DNA from: Litchfieldella anticariensis FP35 = DSM 16096
GTDB taxonomy: Bacteria; Pseudomonadota; Gammaproteobacteria; Pseudomonadales; Halomonadaceae
Direction of reading: 5' to 3'
DNA: 64,000 nucleotides
Assembly (NCBI RefSeq): GCF_000409775.1
Contig: NZ_KE332388.1
Span: 134,552 to 198,551 of the forward strand
Below the pieces are notes generated by a model, which did no database searches, was not told the origin of the DNA, and saw only the letters and a program-made list of their open reading frames with translations. Shown piece by piece: positions 17,335-26,512 of the stretch (position 1 is its first letter; each line of letters begins with the position of its first letter). The position numbers were made by a program, and so were the translations under genes.

Positions 17335-18780
17335 ATGTCGACACTTCCCGACCTGTTGATTCCCAAGGCCTATATCAATGCTCAGTGGCGTGATGCTCCA
17401 CAGCGTTTCGCTGTCACCAATCCCGCCACTGGAGAGGTACTGACCGAGGTTCCCGACTTGGGTGCCGACGATGCCCGCGATGCCATCGCGGCCGCCGAAG
17501 CCGCCTGGCCCGCCTGGCGCAAGCGACCGGTCAAGGAGCGTTCGGCACTGCTGCGTGCCTGGTTCGATGCCATCATGGCTCATCAGGAAGACTTGGCACG
17601 TCTAATGACCCTGGAACAAGGTAAGCCACTGGCTGAATCGCGCGGCGAGGTAGCCTACGGCGCGGCCTTTGTCGAGTTCTATGCCGAAGAAGCCAAACGT
17701 ATGGCCGGTGAAACCCTGCCCAGCCATGGGTCGGACAAGCGCATCCTGGTGTTTCGCGAGCCAGTAGGGGTGGTCGCGGCGATTACGCCCTGGAACTTCC
17801 CACTGGCGATGATCACCCGAAAGTGTGCACCGGCACTGGCCGCTGGTTGCCCGGTTGTGGTCAAACCCGCTGAGGCTACACCGTTGACGGCCCTGGCACT
17901 GGCCAGACTGGCGGAACAGGCAGGGCTGCCGGCTGGTGTGCTCAACGTTGTAACCGCCGAGCGACCCGCCGACATCGGTGAGGTACTGACCACCGATCCA
18001 CGCGTGCGCAAGGTCTCGTTCACCGGCTCCACCCCGGTGGGCAAGAAGCTGCTTGCTCAATGCGCCGGCACTGTCAAGAAGGCTGCCATGGAACTGGGCG
18101 GCAACGCGCCATTCATCGTCTTCGACGATGCCGACCTTGATGCTGCGGTAGAAGGTGCCATCGCTTCCAAATTCCGTAATTCCGGTCAGACCTGCGTGTG
18201 CACCAATCGTTTGCTGGTTCAGGCCAATGTGTACGACGCTTTCGTGGAGAAGCTAGCCAAGCGTGTCACCACACTCGAGGTCGGAAACGGTCTGGAGGAT
18301 GGTGTGGTCCAAGGGCCACTGATCAACGCAGCAGCGGTGGACAAGGTCCAATCGCATATCCGCGATGCCTTGGATAAGGGGGCACGGCTAATCTGTGGCG
18401 GTGAGCCCCACAGGCTGGGTGGTACCTTCTTCCAACCCACGGTGCTCGCCGACGTCACGCCTGAGATGCACGTGGCCAGAGACGAGACCTTTGGCCCCCT
18501 GGCACCGGTGTTCCGTTTCGACACCGACGAGGAGGCCATCGCCATGGCCAATGCCACCGAGTTCGGTTTGGCCGCCTACTTCTATGCCCGCGACTACCAG
18601 CGTATCTGGCATGTCATGGAGGGCTTGGAATATGGCATGGTGGCGATCAATGAAGGGCTGCTCTCCACTGAGCTCGCCCCCTTCGGCGGCGTCAAGGAAT
18701 CCGGCCTGGGTCGCGAGGGGTCGCACCACGGGCTGGAAGATTTCACTGAACTAAAATACGTGTGTGTCGGCGGCCTTTGA
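17335..18780 (+). CDS. gabD: Succinate-semialdehyde dehydrogenase
   Basis: 481 residues. Aldehyde dehydrogenase fold with general base Glu253 (MELGGNAP) and nucleophile Cys287 in GQTCVCTN; the neighbouring Cys289 forms the redox switch typical of GabD. The NAD(P)-binding region ITPWNFPLAM and the GSTPVGKKL turn are intact. It oxidises succinate semialdehyde to succinate in the cytoplasm, completing the GABA shunt. An AGGAG lies before the start. It is followed after 32 bases by gabT, forming a gabDT operon. No gabP permease or gabR regulator is adjacent. Other semialdehyde dehydrogenases look alike, but the gabT neighbour settles it. Confidence 0.93.
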   Translation: MSTLPDLLIPKAYINAQWRDAPQRFAVTNPATGEVLTEVPDLGADDARDAIAAAEAAWPAWRKRPVKERSALLRAWFDAIMAHQEDLARLMTLEQGKPLAESRGEVAYGAAFVEFYAEEAKRMAGETLPSHGSDKRILVFREPVGVVAAITPWNFPLAMITRKCAPALAAGCPVVVKPAEATPLTALALARLAEQAGLPAGVLNVVTAERPADIGEVLTTDPRVRKVSFTGSTPVGKKLLAQCAGTVKKAAMELGGNAPFIVFDDADLDAAVEGAIASKFRNSGQTCVCTNRLLVQANVYDAFVEKLAKRVTTLEVGNGLEDGVVQGPLINAAAVDKVQSHIRDALDKGARLICGGEPHRLGGTFFQPTVLADVTPEMHVARDETFGPLAPVFRFDTDEEAIAMANATEFGLAAYFYARDYQRIWHVMEGLEYGMVAINEGLLSTELAPFGGVKESGLGREGSHHGLEDFTELKYVCVGGL

Positions 18781-18812
18781 GTGCCAATCGTTCATTCGAC
18801 AGGAGCAACCTC

Positions 18813-20111
18813 ATGAATAATGCCCAACTCAACGAGCTGAAGCAGCGCTATGTCGCTAGCGGCGCTGCCAGCCCATCCACCCAGTTCGCCGAGCGCGCCG
18901 AGAACGCCCTGATCTGGGATGCCGATGGCAACCGCCTGATCGATTTCGCCGGTGGCATCGGCGTGCTCAATATCGGTCACTGCCACCCCAAGGTCGTTGA
19001 GGCAGTCAAGGCCCAACTCGACAAGGTGATGCACACCTGCCAGACAGTGATGCCCTATGAAGGCTATGTGCGTGTGGCGGAAAAACTCAGCCAAGTCACC
19101 CCGGTTCGCGGCCATGCCAAGGTCATGCTGGCCAACTCCGGTGCCGAGGCCTTGGAGAACGCGGTCAAGGTTGCCCGTGCGGCTACCGGCAAGAGCAACG
19201 TGATCTGCTTCGATGGCGGCTATCATGGCCGTACCTTCATGACCATGGCCATGAACGGCAAGGTCGCGCCCTACGCTACTGACTTCGGGCCGATGCCGGG
19301 CAACGTATTTCGCGCCCCTTATCCGGTGCCCTATCACGGCGTCAGTGAGGACGAAGCCCTACGTGGCCTGAAGATGGCCCTCAAGACCGACGCCAACCCT
19401 AGCGACACCGCCGCGATCGTGCTGGAGCCGGTGCTCGGCGAAGGCGGCTTCTACGCGGCACCAACGAGCTTCCTCAAGGCGATTCGCGACATCTGCGACG
19501 AGCACGGCATGCTGATGATCGTCGACGAGGTGCAGAGCGGTTTCGGACGCACCGGCAAGATGTTCGCCATCGAGCACAGTGGCGTCGAGCCGGACATCAT
19601 CACCATGGCCAAGAGCATGGCGGACGGCATGCCAATCTCCGCCGTTGTCGGTACCGACAAAGTGATGGATGCTTCGGGCGGCAACTCGCTGGGTGGCACC
19701 TATACTGGTAGCCCGGTCTCCTGCGCCGCCGCCCTCGCCGTGATGGAAGTGTTCGAAGAGGAAAACATTCTCGAGAAGAGCCAAGCGTTGGGCGATAAGC
19801 TGGCCAAGCGCTTCGCGAAGTGGCAGCAGCAGTTCGAGTGTGTCGACAACCCGCGCAACATGGGTGCCATGGCGGCCTTCGACCTGGTCTCTGACAAGAC
19901 GGCTCACACGCCGGACGCCGATCTGGCTGGGGCACTATGCAAGAAGGCCCGCGAGAAGGGGCTGATCCTGCTCTCCTGCGGGTTGTACGGCAACTCCATC
20001 CGTTTCCTGATGCCGGTGACCATCGAGGACGAGATTCTCGAGGAAGGTTTCAACATCATCGAGGAAACGTTGACCGAGTTGGTCGGTAGCAAAACGACCG
20101 CTACCGCCTGA
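18813..20111 (+). CDS. gabT: 4-aminobutyrate aminotransferase
   Basis: 432 residues from the ATG at 18813, with AGGAG at the right distance. Class III PLP aminotransferase: cofactor-pairing Asp238-Glu239 in VDEVQSGFGRTGK and Schiff-base Lys267 in TMAKSMADGMP. It transfers the amino group of GABA to 2-oxoglutarate, giving succinate semialdehyde for GabD. The N-terminus (RYVASGAASPSTQFAERAENALIWD) matches GabT rather than ornithine or acetylornithine aminotransferases. The transcript ends at the strong terminator downstream. Confidence 0.93.
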   Translation: MNNAQLNELKQRYVASGAASPSTQFAERAENALIWDADGNRLIDFAGGIGVLNIGHCHPKVVEAVKAQLDKVMHTCQTVMPYEGYVRVAEKLSQVTPVRGHAKVMLANSGAEALENAVKVARAATGKSNVICFDGGYHGRTFMTMAMNGKVAPYATDFGPMPGNVFRAPYPVPYHGVSEDEALRGLKMALKTDANPSDTAAIVLEPVLGEGGFYAAPTSFLKAIRDICDEHGMLMIVDEVQSGFGRTGKMFAIEHSGVEPDIITMAKSMADGMPISAVVGTDKVMDASGGNSLGGTYTGSPVSCAAALAVMEVFEEENILEKSQALGDKLAKRFAKWQQQFECVDNPRNMGAMAAFDLVSDKTAHTPDADLAGALCKKAREKGLILLSCGLYGNSIRFLMPVTIEDEILEEGFNIIEETLTELVGSKTTATA

Positions 20112-20141
20112 CGCTATCGTCATCGACGTAGAGTCAAACCA

Positions 20142-20178
20142 AAGCGCCCCGCTGAAAAATTCAGCGGGGCGCTTGCAT
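20142..20178. terminator. Strong terminator after gabT
   Basis: A perfect 15-base stem (20142-20156 with 20160-20174, arms AAGCGCCCCGCTGAA and its complement) has an AAA loop. A-rich bases on one side and T bases on the other allow use by gabT and by the convergent acyltransferase gene. Confidence 0.85.
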
Positions 20179-20195
20179 TGGCTCGCGCATTAGAC

Positions 20196-21488
20196 TCAGC
20201 GCACCACACCATCCTTATCAGAGCGAACGGCAGGGACGGCTCGCGGCAACAGGTATCGCTCCAGGATGCTACGTACGCGCAGAACGAATCGTTCCTGGAA
20301 CATCACACAGAACACTACCGTGACCAGGAGAAACAGAGGGTAGAGTGCCAATGAAATGTCGCCGGCCGCGTCCAGGCAACCTCGCAGATCGCTGAAACAG
20401 AGCATGGGATCGCCGGAAAGTATTTGCTCGGTGCGTGTGAAGATCACGAACAGCGGCACATGCAGGGCAAACATCGGAAGCGATGCCCCACCCAAGCGAG
20501 CGGCCAGGCGGCGTACATGCGAACTCTGCGGCGTCCGCCACTGTGTGGCCAGCAGGATCAACCCCAGTTGTGCCGGCAATAACAACCCATTATGCAGCAA
20601 ATAGTACGAGGTATGGCCAAGCCCCAGCAGCCATACAGCCGTCACGATAGAGGTGGCGATGAACACGGCAATGCCTACCTGTTGCCAGCCACTCAGGTAC
20701 CCTTGCGCCGCACGATAACGGGTATACCACACGCACAGCAGAATCCCCGCCGCGAATTCAGGTAAACGAACCAATGGATTGCGATGCAGGATACCGGTTT
20801 CCGGCATACCGTAATCGGTCAAGGCAATGACGACCAGCGGCGGCACCAGGTACAGCAGGTTGGTCAATACCAGCGCGCGCCCGGCATGTTTGACACGAAA
20901 TAGCCACGGTGCCAACCAGGGGAACGTCAGATAGAAGAACATCAGCGCGGAAATCGACCACGAGGGAGGATTGAACGTCAGATAGAACGGATTCCACGCA
21001 TGCAACAGCGTCAAGTTGAGCCCCAGGTTAACCACCAACTCCGTATTACCCATGGTATGACGTAACGATTCGGGATCGGTCAGTCGTAGGTCGTTATTGA
21101 CGTCGTACAGCACGAAGCGCATCGACATACCGGCATCTTCCGGCGTCAGGGCCAGAAAGCCGACCATCGATGTCACGACGATGGCCAGTACCATCGCGCC
21201 GATATGGATCGGGTAGAGGTTCGCAAAGCGCTTGATCCAGAAGCTGCGCGCCGGCTCCCGCAACTGTCGACTCTCATCGAGATACACATGGGCCAGCAAG
21301 AAGCCGGAAAGCACGAAGAAGGAGCTAGTCGAGAAGAACCCGATATCGGTCACATAGTGCGACCAACTCCTGATCGATGGGTACGCATGCAGGGTATGGA
21401 AGATAACGATGTACAAGCCGAGCGCGAATCGCAGCCACTCAAGGCCGACGAATCGCTCTTTCTTTGCTGTCTGAGGCTTTCTTTCCAT
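20196..21488 (-). CDS. Acyltransferase family 3 membrane protein
   Basis: 430 residues from the ATG at 21488; a longer open frame upstream overlaps katE and is not credible. About ten to twelve helices are visible, beginning with GLEWLRFALGLYIVIFHTLHAY. This is the family 3 pattern of an Arg in helix 1 followed by the catalytic-type His in IFHTLH. A further block, GFFSTSSFFVLSGFLLAHVYL, is also typical of the family. Members O-acetylate or O-acylate sugars of lipopolysaccharide, capsule or glucans at the inner membrane (OafA, OpgC). The target cannot be read from the sequence, and no glycan operon surrounds it. Confidence 0.82.
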   Translation of the reverse strand: MERKPQTAKKERFVGLEWLRFALGLYIVIFHTLHAYPSIRSWSHYVTDIGFFSTSSFFVLSGFLLAHVYLDESRQLREPARSFWIKRFANLYPIHIGAMVLAIVVTSMVGFLALTPEDAGMSMRFVLYDVNNDLRLTDPESLRHTMGNTELVVNLGLNLTLLHAWNPFYLTFNPPSWSISALMFFYLTFPWLAPWLFRVKHAGRALVLTNLLYLVPPLVVIALTDYGMPETGILHRNPLVRLPEFAAGILLCVWYTRYRAAQGYLSGWQQVGIAVFIATSIVTAVWLLGLGHTSYYLLHNGLLLPAQLGLILLATQWRTPQSSHVRRLAARLGGASLPMFALHVPLFVIFTRTEQILSGDPMLCFSDLRGCLDAAGDISLALYPLFLLVTVVFCVMFQERFVLRVRSILERYLLPRAVPAVRSDKDGVVR

Positions 21489-21554
21489 GAAGTGATGACT
21501 TTTCCTTGTTGGAGATACTGGACGGCAGCCTGTACGACCGTGCTCCACGGACCG

Positions 21555-21582
21555 AAAAAACCCCGACCAAGTTGGCCGGGGT
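21555..21582 (-). terminator. Rho-independent terminator of katE
   Basis: On the minus strand, a CCCCGGCCAA/TTGGTCGGGG stem (21561-21581) is followed by six T. It lies 25 bases past the catalase stop codon. Confidence 0.85.
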
Positions 21583-21606
21583 CGTGTCATCGCTTTTTCC
21601 TTGCGA

Positions 21607-23757
21607 TCAGGCCGGCATCTCGGCGGCCTTGGCATTGCGCGACCAGACACGGTGCTTACCCAAGGCTTCGCTGAACGTAGTGAAGATATCATCAATCGAG
21701 TTACCCAGCACAATGCCATCTTCCTGGATGGGCACGTTGGCAGCTGACAGCAGCGATTTGCCCTCCCCGACCGCGGCAATCACCTTGAGGTGGCGGTAGG
21801 CTTCCTGTACGTAATACAAGCCCTGCCCAAAGTGGGCGAGAGACCTGACGCTTAGCTCGCCACCGGGGACGATCACCGCATCAAGGGTTACCGAAGGCTG
21901 ACCATTGAGCATCGCGTCGGGCGTGATGGACTGACCGTTGGCCGCCTTCACCGGCGCCATGCTGGGAGCGATCAACACACCTTCGGCCCCTTCAGCCTCG
22001 AGCTTGTTCCGGGCCGTTTCGACAGCGTCGGCATCGACCCCATCGGCCATCAGAATGGCCACCTTGCGACTGCGGATATTCTTCGGTAGACGGGCCATCA
22101 AACTCAGGGCCGGTGACTCCTGCAGCGAACTCTTGCCTAGCTCCTCGGCGGGTGCCGGTTTGCTGCTTGGCGCCTCGATACCATGTCGCTCGCCGACCCG
22201 GCGTGCCAACTCGAGATCGATATTGGGCAGGATCTCCTTGATTACCCGCTCGCGGATCCACGGCCGCCCAACCTTGGAAAGCTCGAAGGTATAGGCATCG
22301 ATGATATGTTCCTTCTCCGCTTCGCTCTGGCTGTTCCAGAACAGGGTCGCCTGGGAGTAATGATCGCCGAACGATTCGCTGCGCGCGCGAATCTTGCTGG
22401 CATCGATACGCTCCTGATAGGACTCGAAACCACCGTCTTCCGACGCCGGCGGCGTCTCGCTCGGCCAACCGCCATCGATCGAATTGGGCTCGTAGGAAGC
22501 CTGGCCTTTGTTGATCGTCTGGCGATGCATGGAGTCGCGCTGGTTGTTATGGAATGGGCACACCGGCTGGTTGATGGGGATCTCATGAAAGTTCGGCCCA
22601 CCCAGGCGCAACATCTGAGTGTCGAGATACGAGAACAACCGCCCTTGCAGCAACGGGTCATTGCTGAAGTCGATGCCCGGCACGACGTTGGCCGGATTGA
22701 ACGCCACCTGCTCAGTCTCGGCAAAGAAGTTGTCCGGATTGCGGTTGAGAACCATCTTGCCAATCAAGGTGACCGGCACCTGCTCCTCGGGAATGATCTT
22801 GGTTGGATCGAGAATGTCGAAGTCGAACATGTGCTCATCCTCTTCTTCGACCACCTGGATGCCCAATTCGTATTCAAGGTAATCGCCCTTCTCGATGTCG
22901 TCCCACATCGCACGGCGGTTGAAGTCGGGGTCGCGCCCCCACAGCTTCTGGGCCTCGTCCCAGATCAGCGAGCAGGTTCCTGCTACCGGCTTCCAATGGA
23001 ACTTGACGAAACGCGCCTTGCCTTGTTTGTCGATCAGCCGAAAGCTGTGCACGCCGAAGCCTTCCATGTTACGGAAGTGACGCGGAAAGGCACGATCGGA
23101 CATCGTCCACAGCACCATGTGTGTAGATTCCGGCATCAGCGACACGAAATCCCAGAAGGTATCGTGGGCAGACTGCCCTTGGGGGATCTCATTGTGCGGC
23201 TCGGGCTTCACCGAATGCACGAAATCGGGGAACTTGATCGCATCCTGGATGAAGAACACCGGCAGGTTGTTGCCGACCAGGTCCCAGTTACCTTCGTCGG
23301 TATAGAACTTGGTCGCGAAACCACGTACGTCACGCACTGTATCGTTGGAGCCACGCGCCCCTTGTACCGTGGAGAAACGCACGAACACTGGCGTTTTCTT
23401 GGCCGGATCCTGGAACAGCCCGGCCTTGGAGTACTGGGCAGCGTTGTCATAGGGCTGAAAGTAACCATGTGCCGCCGCCCCCCGAGCATGCACGATGCGC
23501 TCGGGAATACGCTCGTTGTCGAAGTGATTGAGCTTCTCGCGGAAGACGAAGTCTTCCATCAGCGTCGGACCACGCTCGCCGCCCTTCAGCGAGTTGTGGT
23601 TGTCGGAGATCCGCGAGCCCTGGTTGGTGCGCAGATCGTGCCCTTCGGCATCGCTGCGATACGTCTCCAAGTTCTCCGATTTGCTGTCGCCAGTGGTCCT
23701 GAAATCCCTATCATTCGGCCCACCGCTGTTCGGTTTCGTATGCGGGTTGTTCGCCAT
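21607..23757 (-). CDS. katE: Catalase HPII, large-subunit clade 2 type
   Basis: 716 residues from the ATG at 23757 (GAGG upstream). It degrades hydrogen peroxide to water and oxygen. Essential haem-site residues are visible: His90 ([14 protein letters not shown]), Asn163 ([10 protein letters not shown]) and the proximal Tyr377 (RLFSYLDTQ). After the core, residues of about 560-716 form the class I amidotransferase/DJ-1-like domain that marks large-subunit catalases ([29 protein letters not shown]). Length and architecture match E. coli KatE, a stationary-phase enzyme. It is monocistronic, with its own terminator. Confidence 0.95.
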   Translation of the reverse strand: MANNPHTKPNSGGPNDRDFRTTGDSKSENLETYRSDAEGHDLRTNQGSRISDNHNSLKGGERGPTLMEDFVFREKLNHFDNERIPERIVHARGAAAHGYFQPYDNAAQYSKAGLFQDPAKKTPVFVRFSTVQGARGSNDTVRDVRGFATKFYTDEGNWDLVGNNLPVFFIQDAIKFPDFVHSVKPEPHNEIPQGQSAHDTFWDFVSLMPESTHMVLWTMSDRAFPRHFRNMEGFGVHSFRLIDKQGKARFVKFHWKPVAGTCSLIWDEAQKLWGRDPDFNRRAMWDDIEKGDYLEYELGIQVVEEEDEHMFDFDILDPTKIIPEEQVPVTLIGKMVLNRNPDNFFAETEQVAFNPANVVPGIDFSNDPLLQGRLFSYLDTQMLRLGGPNFHEIPINQPVCPFHNNQRDSMHRQTINKGQASYEPNSIDGGWPSETPPASEDGGFESYQERIDASKIRARSESFGDHYSQATLFWNSQSEAEKEHIIDAYTFELSKVGRPWIRERVIKEILPNIDLELARRVGERHGIEAPSSKPAPAEELGKSSLQESPALSLMARLPKNIRSRKVAILMADGVDADAVETARNKLEAEGAEGVLIAPSMAPVKAANGQSITPDAMLNGQPSVTLDAVIVPGGELSVRSLAHFGQGLYYVQEAYRHLKVIAAVGEGKSLLSAANVPIQEDGIVLGNSIDDIFTTFSEALGKHRVWSRNAKAAEMPA

Positions 23758-24230
23758 GGTCAGCACCTCGTTTGCTGATGTGTCGTCCAAACCCAACTCG
23801 CACGAACCCACAAGCCGACTCTGCTTCCGGCTCCCTGACGTTCAGGAACGTCCCAGGCCGTGCGAACCGTCGATCTTGCACCTTGCAACGTAGCCCTATC
23901 GGGACAAGTGGGACAAATTGAATCTACACATGTGTGAAAGAGAAATTCACAATCGCCGCGCAGCGCTCTGATTGACCATAAAACCACCGCGCGGCCAATC
24001 TCCAGACCTCACTCGACAGCCTCTGTAAGCAAGACCTGAACTACCGCGAATTCCTGGAACAGGCCCGGACCCAGGAGAGGGATGGTCGCCACCAGAAGAG
24101 ATTGGAATCCCGGCTGAAGCAGGCCCGACGGATCCTCCTTAGTTATCTAAACAAATCTGTATTAGCAAGATTTTTCGTGTTACATATTGGAACACACACC
24201 AGACTACATCACTCTTAAACTAACAGCCAA
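23758..24230. other. 473-base gap at the edge of the AT-rich segment
   Basis: This is the upstream region of katE followed by insertion-sequence debris. It contains no intact gene. An istB remnant lies at 24003-24137 (separate entry), and base composition drops sharply from about 24140 onward. The end of the luxI gene follows. Confidence 0.6.
24003..24137 (+). pseudogene. istB: IS21-family IstB remnant
   Basis: One frame of about 45 codons reads LDSLCKQDLNYREFLEQ, then RDGRHQKRLESRLKQARR. This matches the N-terminal part of IS21-family IstB helper ATPases, whose pattern is L-x-Y-R-E-F-L followed by R-x-x-K-R-x-x-x-R-L-K-Q-A. There is no start codon in a sensible place, no Walker motif, and the similarity stops abruptly where the sequence turns AT-rich. 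It is a decayed fragment left by an IS21-type element at the left edge of the quorum-sensing island. Confidence 0.75.
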
Positions 24231-24875
24231 CTATACAAGCAGTCCAAAAGCCTTATCTATTAATAACTTCATTTTTTTATACTGATTTTCAGAGCAACCC
24301 AACAATCCATAATACACAGACTCATTTTTGCTTCCTCTTCCCTTATGAACGATATCCAGATCCCACTTTGCTCGACTCAAGACCTTTTTCATCAAGCCAT
24401 CGACAATCACCTCATAGCATGAGGTATTATTCTGCAACGCTAGATTTAACATTTCACCAAATAAAAGGACGGTGCGGATATCGACGCCATCTACCCTAAC
24501 AAAACTAGAGTTTCGAGTCGTTTTCAAGGCAAATCGACTTGCCTCCCAAACCTGCCCATTTCCTACTTTAGCCAGGAAATAATCCTCTTGCAAAGACAAC
24601 TCACTTACGATTCCTCTTGTCACATTAGGGATCAAGGAAGGTCTAACCCTAACACATCCTTGTATATGCTCTTCTGTCTCAACAACAATGTACATTGAAC
24701 TAGAGTCATCATATTGATCCCGCTCCCACGCCCCCCCATCATAGGTTGGTATATCCCATCCTCGTCTATCAACAAATGCTTCTTTTCTTACAGTATATAT
24801 CTCCCTTTCTTTTGAATCAGATAGATCATCATAAACCACCACTTTAGTTGTCAATCCATGGTTCATTTTCTTCAT
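24231..24875 (-). CDS. Acyl-homoserine-lactone synthase, LuxI family
   Basis: 214 residues. It makes an N-acyl-homoserine lactone signal from S-adenosylmethionine and an acyl carrier. The conserved LuxI residues are in place: Arg30, Phe34 and Trp40 (VRKEAFVDRRGWD), Glu51, Asp53 and Asp56 (WERDQYDD), Arg76 (GCVRVRP), and Glu111 and Arg114 (VWEASRFAL). It therefore looks active; acyl-chain length cannot be read. Codon use is AT-rich and unlike the surrounding genome, which suggests transfer. It follows the luxR-type gene by 76 bases in the same direction. An ATG at 24866 is an alternative start. No clear lux box was recognised in the 76-base gap. Confidence 0.92.
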   Translation of the reverse strand: MKKMNHGLTTKVVVYDDLSDSKEREIYTVRKEAFVDRRGWDIPTYDGGAWERDQYDDSSSMYIVVETEEHIQGCVRVRPSLIPNVTRGIVSELSLQEDYFLAKVGNGQVWEASRFALKTTRNSSFVRVDGVDIRTVLLFGEMLNLALQNNTSCYEVIVDGLMKKVLSRAKWDLDIVHKGRGSKNESVYYGLLGCSENQYKKMKLLIDKAFGLLV

Positions 24876-24951
24876 CCCTGCAACTTCAGTTATTTTATTT
24901 ACAAACCCTGAATATAATTAATTCTCATGACGCCGTATTGATCTTATGGAA

Positions 24952-25671
24952 TTACAATATATCTAACAGTAAAGCTTTCGAGACAGCTTGAACTTTATTT
25001 TTACACCCAAGCTTATCTATCGCATTTTTTATATGAAAATCAATTGTGCTTTTTGTCACATACAGCTTTTTAGAAATTTCCGAAGACGTCAATCCATCAG
25101 CAGAATATCTTAATATATCGGCTTCTCTAACAGATAGAAAAACGGGATTTGCAACCGACTTGCCCACATCAACTTTACCCTTTATACAATCCATTACCTT
25201 GATTGACAATGGACAAACATTATATCTCTGCATCTTAACATCTTGATTATTAGCATAATAATAATCTTTAGATGAAATGGAAAAAACGCCTCTTACAGGC
25301 ATATCTGAAAAAGAAACCAGAAAACTCATCCCTGAACAAAGCCCGAAGTCTTTAGCTGACCTCCATAACTCGTTAGATTTATCAAATAAACTATTCTCCC
25401 ATAAAATCCCGCTTTTGTTGACATAATTTTTATGCTGTAAAACAGGATCTATCGTCCAAAATTTTTTATCTTGATACAAGCCCTCCCATTCACATCCATA
25501 ATTATCTATTATATACAAGTAGTTGTTTGTGAACGGTATGCACGGCCTCAGCACAAGAGAAAAAAATTCAAAGCCTGTATTTTCCCTTACTTCCATTGCA
25601 AGCTTCTGTTTATCAAAATAATCAATATCGAGGAATTTGACAGCTGAAGGATTCGTTCTTGACTTTATCAT
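24952..25671 (-). CDS. LuxR-family quorum-sensing regulator
   Basis: 239 residues from the ATG at 25671, which has a GGGGG run eight bases upstream; an ATG at 25710 would give 252. The N-terminal autoinducer-binding domain shows the expected W-x-x-x-Y ... D-P pattern (CEWEGLYQDKKFWTIDPVLQH, then GILWE). The C-terminal HTH is of the LuxR/GerE type: LSVREADILRYSADGLTSSE, then KKLYVTKSTIDFHIKNAIDKL. With its AHL bound it should bind DNA and control genes including, probably, luxI. It is encoded just before luxI in the same AT-rich segment, so it is a cognate pair rather than an orphan. Confidence 0.9.
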   Translation of the reverse strand: MIKSRTNPSAVKFLDIDYFDKQKLAMEVRENTGFEFFSLVLRPCIPFTNNYLYIIDNYGCEWEGLYQDKKFWTIDPVLQHKNYVNKSGILWENSLFDKSNELWRSAKDFGLCSGMSFLVSFSDMPVRGVFSISSKDYYYANNQDVKMQRYNVCPLSIKVMDCIKGKVDVGKSVANPVFLSVREADILRYSADGLTSSEISKKLYVTKSTIDFHIKNAIDKLGCKNKVQAVSKALLLDIL

Positions 25672-25724
25672 GGCGTTACCCCCATCCCATACGTACCACA
25701 CTAACTCCATGTATCAACCATCTA

Positions 25725-25739
25725 ATGCTCGGTAAGCAT
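25725..25739. promoter_or_regulatory. Dyad upstream of the luxR-type gene, possible operator
   Basis: ATGCT-N5-AGCAT lies 54 bases ahead of the preferred luxR start. Length and centre do not match a standard 18-20-base lux box, so this is only a candidate site. Confidence 0.25.
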
Positions 25740-25775
25740 CCTTAATAAAATGGTCAAATTCATGGCATTAACCCA

Positions 25776-26072
25776 TTATAGCAAAGAGCGCTGAATTCCC
25801 TGTAAGTATATAACCATCACAAATGTAGAAAATAGTACCAATTGGCGTAAGGAATATCTTACACGGTGTAATACATTGCCTACAATTTCTACGTTGTCAA
25901 AGCATGATACATTATCAATGACTGAGAAAATGAAGGTAAAGAAGGCTCCGATCATCGCAATCTTGCTGCTAGGGAAAAGAGGACGAGACCTCACACAACC
26001 CTGAAGCTGTTCTGATGAAAGAGCATTGATAAAAAGAGCAACTTTCAGTGACGTTGACGGCTCGATTGGCAT
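25776..26072 (-). pseudogene. Remnant of a second luxI gene, internally deleted
   Basis: The 98-codon frame resembles the neighbouring intact LuxI in two blocks. SEQLQGCVRSRPLFPS corresponds to EEHIQGCVRVRPSLIPN. Then VSCFDNVEIVG followed by NVLHRVRYSL corresponds to TSCYEVIVDGLMKKVLSRAKWDL near the C-terminus. The middle (about 50 residues, including the Glu/Arg catalytic region) and the first about 55 residues with Arg, Trp and the Asp pair are missing. Composition is AT-rich like the intact pair. It is best read as a decayed, deleted luxI. The alternative, a small hypothetical membrane protein, is weaker because the shared GCVRxRP motif is diagnostic. Confidence 0.6.
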
Positions 26073-26512
26073 TGCCGCCGAGAGAACGCCACCCTGCCGG
26101 AAAGGCTGCTGAAAATAAGCTTAGTTAGGATCTCTTTTGGGGATGGTCATGTCTTTCGTGGGGGAGTTATAGGCGGGACGGGGTCAAGTTCCGAGCCTGC
26201 AGAAAGCTAGGCTCTGTACGAAAAGTGTCTGCGCTCGGTTATGCTGCGTTGAAATCAGTCTCAAAATGCTCATTTACACCCCCGTAAACTCGCACGCGAG
26301 CCCGGTCCGTTTTTCGACCAATTTCGCCTTGCCTGACCATCGCTCGCCGACTTTTCGTACCAGACCTAGCGTCGGCTACAGCGGAGAAATAATCCTGGAT
26401 GGACCGCAGCATGAATGCTGCGGTCCGGGCCCTTCGGATGGGGTTACTCCCCTAGAGAAGCCCCCTGCTGCCGGCGCGGGCTCCGGCAACGAACTACAGA
26501 GCCTGAAGCAAA
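26073..26512. other. 440-base gap filled with mobile-element remnants
   Basis: It contains no intact gene. It holds a 155-bp MITE-like element and the tail of a TnpB gene, both listed separately. The first 130 bases are the transition from AT-rich to normal composition and show nothing recognisable. Confidence 0.6.
26211..26365. mobile_element. 155-bp MITE-like element with terminal inverted repeats
   Basis: The ends are imperfect inverted repeats that share TACGAAAAGT: GCTCTGTACGAAAAGT at the left, and GTCTGGTACGAAAAGT when the right end is read inward. The element is flanked on both sides by CTAG (26207-26210 and 26366-26369), consistent with a 4-base target duplication. It is too short to code for a transposase, so it is a non-autonomous derivative. 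Ends and target resemble IS5-type elements, which is an inference. Confidence 0.7.

Noticed and set aside
22183-23778. 531-codon plus-strand open frame
   Set aside because: It lies entirely opposite katE, whose haem-site residues are intact, and its translation has no recognisable domain. It is a high-GC antisense artefact.
24876-24951. Possible lux box between luxR and luxI
   Set aside because: The gap was read on both strands for a dyad of 18-20 bases like known lux, las or rhl boxes; none was convincing.
26401-26426. Strong hairpin considered as a terminator
   Set aside because: No T-tract on either strand and no gene ends just before it; it lies inside the TnpB remnant.
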